From Spirogloea muscicola (taxonomy: Eukaryota > Streptophyta > Zygnematophyceae > Spirogloeales > Spirogloeaceae), in the NCBI GenBank assembly GCA_009602725.1, contig WELB01000236.1:9807-28454 (forward strand): a DNA stretch of 18,648 nucleotides. The letters are read 5' to 3'. The notes under the pieces are model-generated. The model searched no databases and had not been told where the DNA came from. It saw only the letters and a list, made by a program, of their open reading frames with translations. Below are positions 1-7,755 of this stretch, piece by piece. Positions within the stretch are counted from its first letter, which is position 1. Each line of letters starts with the position of its first letter. A program made the translations under genes and the position numbers.

Positions 1-1103
1 GTGCCCCTCGCGCTGCGACGGCGGCTGCTGGCGGCGCTTGCGCCCGCCGTGCCGCCGTCTCCGCCACCGGCCGTGGATGCGGAGCGCTCGGCACCCGCGG
101 GCGTGCGGCATGGCACCATGGGCGCGGCGTCGGTGCGCGCGGGCGTCATCGCGGTCAAGTGCGGCATGACGGCGGCGTGGGACAAGTGGGGCTCGCGGCT
201 GCCGCTCACGGTGCTGTGGGTGGACGACAACCAGGTGGTGCAGCTGAAGCACGACGCCGGCGGCGGCGGCCACCCGGCGCTGCAGGTGGGGTGCGGCCAG
301 CGCAAGGCCAAGCACCTGAGCAAGCCGGAGGTGGGCCACTTCCGCGCCGCGGGCGTGCCGCTCAAGCGCCGCCTGGCCGAGTTCCGCGTCACGCCCGACG
401 CCGTGCTGCCGCCCGGCACGCCGCTCACCGTGCGCCACTTCACGCCCGGCCAGTTCCTCGACATCACCGGTACCTCCACCGGCAAGGGCTTCCAGGGCGT
501 CATGAAGCGGCACGGCTTCAAGGGCATGCCCGCCTCGCATGGCGCCTCGCTCTCCCACCGCAGCGGCGGCTCCACAGGCGGCCGCCAAGACCCCGGCAAG
601 GTCCGCATGCATTGCATCTATGAGCCCCAACCTTGCCAGCTCATGTCGCACCACTGCCTCACGCCGTCGAAGCTCACGGCTGCAGGTGTTCAAGAACAAG
701 AAGATGGCAGGCCAGATGGGCGCGCAGCAGTGTACTGTGAAGAACGTGTGGCTGTTCAAGGTGGAGCCTCATCGCAATCTGCTGTATGTCCGTGGCCAGG
801 TTTGTGGCGCCTGTTCACTTCCTCCTTTGGCTACGTAGGCCTTCCTTGCATGCAAGTCCAGACCCTAAACCGCCAGGCTCCCCGACCGTCTGGCTGACGA
901 CGGGGTGTGCACGGGCTGGCATGGTGCAGGTGCCGGGCCACAGTGGCAACTTCGTGCTGGTCAGGGATGCCAATTTTAAGAGGCCCGACCCTGCAACGAC
1001 TCCCTTTCCAACTTTTGTGCCGCCTGATGACGAGGACCCTGCAGTGTTGGAAGTGCCACTCGTTGCCGACTTTGGCGACAAGGACCCCTTCTTAGAGGAC
1101 TGA
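1..1103 (+). CDS. MRPL3: Mitochondrial large-subunit ribosomal protein uL3m (L3), 3 exons, 5' end uncertain
   Basis: Structural protein of the mitochondrial ribosome large subunit; L3 proteins reach towards the peptidyl-transferase centre. Exons are 1-600, 686-799 and 930-1103, with GT-AG introns of 85 and 130 nt, both in phase 0. Visible product is about 295 residues. Key motifs are GVIAVKCGMTAAWDKWG (residues ~48-64), LQVGCGQRKAKHLSKPEVGH, the GFQGVMKRHGF loop, SHGASLSHRSGGSTG, and VFKNKKMAGQMG spanning the first splice junction. The C-terminus (PDDEDPAVLEVPLVADFGDKDPF) matches plant mitochondrial L3 rather than cytosolic or plastid L3. The frame is open to base 1, so the start may lie left of the window. 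The first in-frame ATG seen is at 118, and the Arg/Ala-rich stretch before it (LALRRRLLAALAP) looks like a mitochondrial presequence. A TGTAC motif lies 45 nt after the stop. Confidence 0.95.
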
Positions 1104-1786
1104 GCGGACACGGTTCACGCAGACCAATGTCGCCTGGCATTGTTTGCTGTACATATACTGACCCACTAGTCGGAAATTGTTGGGCATTTCTTGCCTGGTG
1201 TTGCGCCAAGGGTGACGAGCCTACTGCTGCTGGACATCACAAAAGTGGGAATGAAGGTGGCACTACGTCCCCCCTTGCAGTCTAGCTGGCAGCTGATGGT
1301 GGTCATTGGCCTTGTCAGGGTGAGCACCATGGTGCTCTCCGGCTGCTACATCTCCAAGTGAGGGCAGGTCTTAGTTGCTGAGGTGTTCCATCTGAAGGTC
1401 GGTAGAGTGTTCGAAGTGGCGTGCGTTACTGCCAAAGTGTGCCCGTGTAGAAGCTGAGGGGGCACCTCGTGAAATTTGCGCTGCAAAAAGTAACAGAATG
1501 CCTACTTCATTAGACAGTGGCTGGCCTTGACAGCGACTCAAGTGGCCACTGGGTGCTCAATATACCCTGTTGAACAGCCGCAGGTTAGAGAAACTAGTCT
1601 CTGGGTAGCAGGTTACCTGTTCATAGCCAGAGGCTGCAGCCAAGGCGCGACCAGCACGCCGGTGAAGCGCGTTTGCCAATTACCTTTGCAGTGAAGAGAC
1701 AAGCTCTTCCAACAAGGGAAGTGAAATCATTCTTCTCTTTTCTATTGTCTGGGCTGGCCACTTGAAGCCATCGCCCTCTACTGGAA

Positions 1787-1843
1787 GAAGGCACGTGGTG
1801 CGCATGAAATTGAAAGGGAGGCACATTCTAGCCTTACACAAAT
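1787..1843 (-). repeat. Dispersed ~65-bp repeat, diverged copy
   Basis: Reads GAAGGCACGTGGTGCGCATG followed by the shared GAAAGGGAGGC core. This is the reverse orientation of the copies at 2493 and 12884. It aligns along its length to the copy at 1874-1939 but with many substitutions, so it is an older copy. Family consensus on the opposite strand starts TGCCTGAACAATGTATTGGC and ends in a CCTTCTCTCTC tract. Confidence 0.7.
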
Positions 1844-1873
1844 ATCCTGGTCCACTGGAAGCGTCTGTCGTCA

Positions 1874-1939
1874 GAGAGAAGGCGCGCGGGGCGCATGAAA
1901 TGAAAGGGAGGCCAATTCAAGCCAGTACATTGTTCAGGC
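1874..1939 (-). repeat. Dispersed ~65-bp repeat copy
   Basis: Begins GAGAGAAGGCGCGCGGGGCG and ends at TTGTTCAGGC. It is nearly identical to the reverse complement of 2493-2561 and to 13001-13071. It lies 30 nt after the diverged copy at 1787-1843 in the same orientation, a tandem-like pairing also seen at 2493-2614. Confidence 0.85.
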
Positions 1940-2311
1940 GAAGTCAGAGAGAAAGACAGAAGTGGCACTCCCAGAAGGTTCAGAGGGGCCTAAGAGCGGT
2001 GAGCAGCTACAAAGGGGCCTGAGGATGCAATGGTAAAACAGGGGGAGGATGGACCACTCAATAAGTACGAGTGAGGAGCAATTGAATTGAATTGATTTGA
2101 AAGGGAGGCCGAGGGGACGAACTCGTCGGCAGGTGGGTGATCGGAGTGCTTGGCCGCCTTGCAGCGAGCGGCCTTCGAGGCAGCGTGGCCGGTTTTTTTC
2201 TTGGACAGAGGGGGCGGGGGCTGTGAAAAGCCCAAGCCCAAGCCAGCGCTTCGTGGGGACGTAAGGTGCTTGCTTCGAGGCCCATGTAGCCCCACATTCT
2301 GCACTTGCTTT

Positions 2312-2563
2312 TGCTCTTCATCAACGTGCAGGGCGCGCTCTAAGTCAGGCCTCCGGCTTTCGTGGCGGCGCTCCAGCTCCCCAAGTTAGCTTGTCAGATT
2401 TGTTTGTGCTCACCCGTGGGTACTAATGTCATCTTAGGTACCTTAGATTAGGTCTCCGTATTATGTAGCATTGTTTAGTCTGCACTCGACTCTGCCTGAA
2501 CAATGTATTGGCTTGAATTGGCCTCCCTTTCAATTCATGCGCCCCGCGCGCCTTCTCTCTCTT
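2312..2563 (+). repeat. Arm A of a long inverted repeat (partner 13001-13641)
   Basis: This 252-bp segment, starting near GCTCTTCATCAACGTGCAGG and ending in the CTTCTCTCTCTT tract, reappears in reverse complement at 13641-13001. The only clear base difference I see is at about 2351 (CTCCGGC here, CTCGGGC in the partner). The partner also carries an extra ~390 bp at a TATGTA site; here TATGTA occurs once, at about 2462-2467. The right part of this arm contains the dispersed repeat at 2493-2561. Confidence 0.9.
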
Positions 2564-2614
2564 TTGCCTGAACAACGCAAAGGGCTTATATTGGCCACCC
2601 TTTCATCTCAAGCG
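2493..2614 (+). repeat. Dispersed repeat: one good copy plus a diverged copy in direct orientation
   Basis: 2493-2561 is a full copy starting TGCCTGAACAATGTATTGGC. 2565-2614 starts TGCCTGAACAACGC and continues with a looser match (TTATATTGGCCACCCTTTCA), so it looks like an old second unit. The block ends about 80 nt before the ATG of the first ATP11 copy and is repeated exactly at 3474-3595 before the second copy, so it probably lies in the promoter or 5' UTR of ATP11. Confidence 0.85.
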
Positions 2615-2696
2615 GGACCTCTAGGCGGCTCGCCTGCAGCGTGCGCTCGACGGGCAATCCTCAGCGCGGAGGGGCTGGGCTCGCCAGGCAGCCCCC

Positions 2697-3304
2697 ATGG
2701 CGGCCGCCGCGGCCTTGGCCGTGGCCGCCGGGCGCGCCGGGCGGCGCGGGCTAAGCCCCTGGCGAGCGCGCGGCGGCGCCCGCGGGAGCTCCGTGGGCGC
2801 GGGCGGCGGGCAGTTTGCGAGCGGGTTCTCGATGCCGGCGCCCAAGAGCCTGGACGCCATCATCAAGCTGGAGGCGGTGGCGGGCAAGACGGCCGAGGAG
2901 ATTGCGGCCATCTGGCAGGACTACCACCTCGGCCGCGGCCACGTGAGCGCCGTCATGGCCGCGCGCCTCTTCGCCACGCTCGCCGACCGCGCCACGCGCT
3001 GGTGAGCCTCAAATGCAGCTGCCGCGCCCGGCCTGCTCTTGGGCTGTTCGTGGGATCCTGGAGGTAAGAGACTTGGAATGGCAACCTCGCCTGTCTTGAG
3101 CAGCAGGTGATGTACATCCATCAAGGTGCTTGCCTTTGTACTTGGCCACTCAGGCCCTCCGTCACTCATCTCACAATCTGTTTCTTAGCCTTGACGCTAC
3201 GAGCCACCCCGAGGCTTCATTTCACGCGCGCGTCGCTGCCTGCAGCCCGCTGTTCGTGCTGCCAGTGCGCAAGGAGCGCGGCTTCATCACCATGCTGCTC
3301 CAGG
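2697..3304 (+). pseudogene. ATP11: ATP11 first copy, truncated: exons 1 and 2 only
   Basis: Partial duplicate of the gene at 3678-4854. Exon 1 is 2697-3001 and exon 2 is 3246-3304, with the same splice phases as the full copy. Sequence similarity continues through most of intron 2 and stops at the n at 3471, about where exon 3 should follow. Exons 3 and 4 are absent, so only ~121 of 223 residues could be made. Exon 1 differs from the full copy at only two bases, one of them changing Glu to Gln (KTAEEI here, KTAQEI in the full copy). Exon 2 differs at one base. Intron 1 is clearly diverged with indels (244 versus 226 nt). It may be a real tandem duplication or two haplotypes placed end to end. 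Confidence 0.88.
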
Positions 3305-3470
3305 GTCGGTCCGCCCCTCTCCACCCCCCATGCTCACCCGCTGTGCCGTCGTGCGGTAACCCGGGCTCGGCTGGCGGCCCTCTTGGTTGTGCGCTCGAGG
3401 GGCTGCCCCAAGGGCGCCTGCGCCGCCCACCCAGCCATGCACAACCAACAAGCATAGCAGCGCGCGAGGG

Positions 3471-3471
3471 N
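3471..3471. other. Ambiguous base (n), probable assembly join
   Basis: Single n between the abrupt end of the truncated ATP11 copy and a sequence beginning exactly at the edge of the dispersed repeat (TCTGCCTGAACAATG). A contig starting at the border of a multicopy repeat is typical of an assembly join, so order and distance across this base should not be trusted. Confidence 0.75.
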
Positions 3472-3473
3472 TC

Positions 3474-3595
3474 TGCCTGAACAATGTATTGGCTTGAATT
3501 GGCCTCCCTTTCAATTCATGCGCCCCGCGCGCCTTCTCTCTCTTTTGCCTGAACAACGCAAAGGGCTTATATTGGCCACCCTTTCATCTCAAGCG
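3474..3595 (+). repeat. Dispersed repeat pair, second copy upstream of ATP11
   Basis: Identical, as far as I can read, to 2493-2614. It lies about 80 nt before the ATG of the complete ATP11 gene and is probably part of its promoter or 5' UTR. Confidence 0.85.
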
Positions 3596-3677
3596 GGACC
3601 TCTAGGCGGCTCGCCTGCAGCGTGCGCTCGACGGGCAATCCTCAGCGCGGAGGGGCTGGGCTCGCCAGGCAGCCCCC

Positions 3678-4854
3678 ATGGCGGCCGCCGCGGCCTTGGC
3701 CGTGGCCGCCGGGCGCGCCGGGCGGCGCGGGCTAAGCCCCTGGCGAGCGCGCGGCGGCGCCCGCGGGAGCTCCGTGGGCGCGGGCGGCGGGCAGTTTGCG
3801 AGCGGGTTCTCGATGCCGGCGCCCAAGAGCCTGGACGCCATCATCAAGCTGGAGGCGGTGGCGGGCAAGACAGCCCAGGAGATTGCGGCCATCTGGCAGG
3901 ACTACCACCTCGGCCGCGGCCACGTGAGCGCCGTCATGGCCGCGCGCCTCTTCGCCACGCTCGCCGACCGCGCCACGCGCTGGTGAGGCTCTTGGCCTCC
4001 TCTTACGCTGCTCGTGGGTTCCTGGAGGTGAGAGACTTGGAATGGCAACCTCGCCTGTCTTTAGCAGCAGGTGATGTACATCTATCAATGTGCTTGCCTT
4101 TGTACTTGGCCACTCAGGCCCTCCATCAATGATTTACAATCCTTTCCGTCAGCCTTGACGCTGCGACCAGCCCCGCGGCCTCTTGTCACGCGATGGCCTT
4201 GCCTGCAGCCCGCTGTTCGTGCTGCCCGTGCGCAAGGAGCGCGGCTTCATCACCATGCTGCTCCAGGGTCGGTCCGCCCTCTCCAACCCCCACGCCCACC
4301 GCTATGCCATCGTGCGGTAACCCGAGCGCGGCTGGCGGTCCTCTTGGTTCTGCGCTCAAGGGGCTGACTAAGGTGCGCATGATCAGTCACGCAAAACCAA
4401 CCAGAAGAGCGGCGCGCGAGGGTGTGTTGTAGCGCAGATGCCGCACCTGCTCTTCACGGGCCTCGAGGACTACAAGGCGCTGGGCCCGCAAGCGACGCCG
4501 TACATGACCGTTTCGCACTACAAGGACCTGGCTGACACCAAGGGCCTTGTGCTCGTGCGCGGGGATGTCGTGCTGCCCAGCAAGCTGAACGACGACGAGG
4601 TGCACAACGAGGCCGCAACTCCCTGGCTAGCCGGCTGGACCACCGGTCGCAAGAGAGGTTGTGCAGACGGCCATCAATCCCTTGTCGTGACCGTAATGTG
4701 ATCACTCCTGCAGGCAAAGGCGCTGCTCAGGGATGCGCACGCCTTCTTCCTTGAGGACAACAAGTACCGCCATGTGACGACGTTCAACAAGGCCAGCGCT
4801 GATTTCAAGTTCGAGGAGGTGCTCAGGGAGGCCGGCGTGCCTTACTCACCTTGA
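3678..4854 (+). CDS. ATP11: ATP11-family assembly chaperone of mitochondrial F1-ATPase, complete, 4 exons
   Basis: ATP11/ATPAF1 proteins are matrix chaperones that hold the F1 beta subunit during assembly of ATP synthase. Exons are 3678-3982, 4209-4267, 4433-4599 and 4714-4854, all GT-AG; frames join to 223 residues plus stop. The N-terminus is Ala/Arg-rich without acidic residues, as in a mitochondrial presequence. Family motifs in order are LDAIIKLEAVAGKTAQEIAA (residues ~55-75), IWQDYHLGRGHVSAVM, CPLFVLPVRKERGFITMLLQ across junction 1, QMPHLLFTGLEDYKALGPQA, LVLVRGDVVLPSKLNDDE, and AKALLRDAHAFF. The exon 3 start at 4433 (after TTGTAG) is chosen because it restores the LLQAQMPHLL reading. 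The ATG follows CCCCC and agrees with the duplicate copy. It converges on the GH3 gene; TGTAC lies 60 nt after the stop. Confidence 0.95.
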
Positions 4855-5350
4855 AGGAGCAAGACTGCTGTGATTGAGTAGCATATCGAAAGTCAAGCCC
4901 GATACCGGGCCACTGTACAAACAGGGAGATTTGAAGGGGTGTTGATATTGCGGCCGCCCTTCAGGAAGAGTTGCAGAGAGATAGCACTGCTCAGGACGCA
5001 TAGGTGCACCTGAGTAATTAGGCCATGGCAAGGCCGTCGACCAGGGATCAGGGATGCTTGTCCACAGACGATGTACTGGAGTGTGCGCACACACACCTTC
5101 CAGCTACCTCCAGGCTTTCTGCCAGCGCTGCTTAAGGCCTGCCTTGACCTGCAGAGCTTGCAGATCAGCATATCGAGCTGCGTGACCACGATCCACGGTC
5201 CTTACAACACCCCGGACAGGGAACTGGTTGCCAATCCGTATCCAGAGAAATTTCATACATAATTTACAGAGGTAGCAGCATAGTCAGCAGACTGCCCCTC
5301 ACATGTGCCCAGGCACAAGCTGGCCCAGAGAAGGCCGACCTAAAGTACCG
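4855..5350. other. Intergenic region between convergent ATP11 and GH3 genes
   Basis: About 500 nt shared by the two 3' ends. No protein-like frame. It contains TGTAC at 4914-4918 after ATP11 and a - strand TGTAA at 5268-5264 after GH3. Nothing else recognised. Confidence 0.6.
5264..5268 (-). promoter_or_regulatory. Probable polyadenylation signal TGTAA of the GH3 gene
   Basis: TTACA on the + strand reads TGTAA on the GH3 strand, 83 nt after its stop codon. TGTAA is the established polyadenylation signal of Chlamydomonas and related green algae. One pentamer alone is weak evidence. Confidence 0.5.
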
Positions 5351-7754
5351 CTATGCGACAAGTAGCTGAGCTGCATGACTAGCTCTGTCAGCCAGCAGCA
5401 GCGGCTCCATGGGCAGACGGTGACCGCTCTTGGTGAGGCCGAAGCCGAGTGGGTAGAGCGGATCGTAGTGGGCGCTTCCCGCCGACATTGGTAACTGAGA
5501 GACATTGCGGAACCATGACACTGGCAAGCGGCCTGCAAAGTCGTAGCCATCACCCAGTAGGACTTCGGCAATGCCATCGCCCTCAGTACCAGGGAGCCAA
5601 GCGGCAACCAGGACGTCAATATGCGGCAGGAGGTGCTCAATTGTCAGCGGCCGCCCCGAGAGGAGTACCACAACGCATGGCATGGCTTGGCAGACTTTAA
5701 GAATGGCTGTCTCGGCAGCCGCATCCAAGACAAGCTTAGGGTCGTCCCCGAAATACTCCGCATACGGCTGCTCACCAGTGATTACAATCCCCAGGTCTCC
5801 TTGCTCACCCTCCCTTGGGATCCGCATATGCCTCATCCTCGACTCACTTCCCTCCAGGACGGCCCTGATGCCATCAAGCACAGTCTTGCCTGCATGCAGT
5901 GGGCAGCATATGCATACAGGAGCACGACACAAATACTGACAGTCAGTTAGGCACATGGAGCGCTGCAGCACGATGAGAAGCAGGAGGGTGGCAGGAGCCG
6001 ACCGGGAGTGATGGGCCCTGGAAGGCCCTGCCAGTAGATGGACCAGCCGCCACACTGGAGGCCGATGTCGTTCGCGTGCGAGCCCGTCACGAGGACCCTC
6101 ATTCCTCGCTTGCTCACAAGTGGGAACATTGTGCCGCCCCCATCCCTTCTTTCGTTCTTGAGCAGCACAAGGGACTCGCGCACGGCTCTGGAGCGGCGGA
6201 GGTCAGGCCGAAAGGGTGCTGTCAAGCAAGGAAGGCCAATGGTGGCCCGCTAGACTGGCGACTACCACTACATTACGGCAGTGCTGTGATCTAACGTGGG
6301 CCGCAATTTCAACACAAACCTGCGGGCGAGTGCTCGGTGCGGCTTGGCTCCCAGCAGCGGCAACAGCGCGCGGTTGGAGCAGGCATTCTCAAAAAGCCCC
6401 AGCCTGCGCTTCATGGCCAGGATGCGACTCACTGCGTCGTCGATCCTCTCCAGGGCCACATTCCCTGCCCTTACCTCCTCAATGAGAGTCTCGATAAATT
6501 CCTTGTACGTGTCCGGCACCATGACCATGTCGATGCCCGCATTGATGGCTGTGCGCACCTGACCGCACCACAGCACCGTCAGCTTGTGTGTCCAGCTGCC
6601 AAGCTCCACGACACCAAGGGCGAGGCACAATGATCGCGTCACGAGCGAGGGGACAGTGCCTGCGAACCTGCGTCGTCCAGTTGCCAGGCAGCTGCTGGAT
6701 TGCCGCCCAGTCGGAGACGACGAGGCCGGAGAAGTTGAGCTCGCTCTTCAGCACGTTCGTGATGAGGTAGCGGCTGCCGTGCATCTTGAAGCCGTTCCAG
6801 CTGCTGTAGCTCACCATGAGCGCCGACACGCCATGCCTCATGGCGTGCACATATGGTGGCAGGTGCACACGCCGCAGCTCCTCCTCGCTGACCTCGGTGT
6901 CGCCCTGATCGTGGCCCCCAGTTGTGCCACCGTCACCGATGTAGTGCTTGGCGGTAGCCGCAATCAGAACATCGCCAGGGAGCGCGGACGTGGGGTCGCT
7001 CACGTCACTGCTCCGCTCCTGCAAGCCCGCCCCTTCGAATCAGGCCATTCAGAACCACAAAACACCTGTCTTTGTCCAATGCAGAGTCTGCGCCTGCCCA
7101 CCTGCTGCTCAACTCAAGCAGCTGGTGGTGGTGAGACCTGGTAACCACGGATCTCAGCGGTGAGGGCGTTGACGATGCCGGTGTGCTCACTGAAGCTCTC
7201 ATAGCAGCGCCCCCAGCGGGGGTCCCGGCATACCGACACCGCCGGCGCAAAGGTCCACCGTATGCCGGTCGCCACCACCTCCTGCACGCCCTCCGCAGCA
7301 TCCCACATCACTGCTCCCGACAGGTTGGCCGAAGCATGCCAGCAGCGGGGGGTGTGCAGCCTCACCCTCGCAGATGCTGCCGCAACAGCCGCCACGAGCT
7401 GGGGATCGCGAGTGGCGCCCAGCCCGACACGGTGCGGGAAGAGTGTGGCGCCATACACATTGTTGTGGCCTGCCCCCGGCGCAGAGGCGAGCCCGAGCAG
7501 CGCAGTCAGAAGGCAGCAAGCGGACACGCCGACCGCGTGATCGGGCAGCAGCGTCGTGGTTCGGTGGCGGGGGAGCTTGGGCCGGACCGTGGACGGCGTC
7601 GATGCCCCACAGGAGGGGGATGCGGAGGCGCGTGCGGCCGGCCTGCGCCTGCAGGCCGTCCACCATGGCCACCCAGTCCTCCGCGCGGTTGCCCGACAGC
7701 GGAGCGCCGCCGCCGCCGCTGGGGCGCCACGGCGCGGACGCGGGCGCCAAGGCA
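5351..7754 (-). CDS. Glycoside hydrolase family 3 beta-glucosidase / exo-beta-glucanase, 7 visible exons, 5' end missing
   Basis: GH3 enzymes remove glucose from the non-reducing ends of beta-glucans or cello-oligosaccharides, here probably in wall or storage-glucan turnover. Visible exons on the - strand are 7754-7588, 7469-7366, 7281-7138, 7018-6668, 6558-6320, 6187-6003 and 5889-5351; introns are GT-AG and frames join to ~575 residues. Motifs in order: [15 protein letters not shown] joined to [59 protein letters not shown], then [10 protein letters not shown] with the catalytic nucleophile Asp at codon 6712-6710. The C-terminal domain has [36 protein letters not shown] and YPLGFGL. The best match is the plant/bacterial exo-glucanase branch. 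The reading stops at the n at 7755, so the start, any signal peptide and ~30 or more residues are missing. Confidence 0.95.
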
Positions 7755-7755
7755 N
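7755..7755. other. Ambiguous base (n), probable assembly join between two 5'-truncated genes
   Basis: To the left, the GH3 - strand exon is still open and lacks its start. To the right, the IRE1 + strand exon is already inside its luminal domain. Two divergent genes cannot both lose their 5' ends at one base by chance, so first exons and a shared promoter region are very likely missing here. Confidence 0.8.

Larger units (their letters stand above)
1104..2311. other. Intergenic stretch, no supported gene
   Basis: About 1.2 kb downstream of uL3m. The first ~100 nt are probably its 3' UTR. No reading frame resembles a known protein, and the short frames have no coding character that I recognise. 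It holds two copies of the dispersed ~65-bp repeat (1787-1843 and 1874-1939), plus a short scrap sharing TGAAAGGGAGGCC at 2098-2110. The base composition is clearly less GC-rich than the exons. Confidence 0.6.

Noticed and set aside
1787-1939. Tandem repeats as a CRISPR array
   Set aside because: Two diverged copies, irregular spacing, eukaryotic context, and further copies in inverted orientation elsewhere.
1874-1939. The 65-bp repeat as a tRNA-derived SINE
   Set aside because: No convincing A box, no GGTTCRANNCC-type B box and no poly-A tail seen.
2471-3067. 198-codon frame over ATP11 exon 1 (and its twin at 3494-4132)
   Set aside because: Arg/Gly-rich shadow frame of GC-rich exon 1; it has no similarity and loses the family motifs.
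7374-7755. Upstream extension of the IRE1 + strand frame, which would give IRE1 a 5' part
   Set aside because: It is antisense to GH3 exons with clear family motifs, and it is joined to IRE1 only across the n. It shows no signal peptide or IRE1 similarity.
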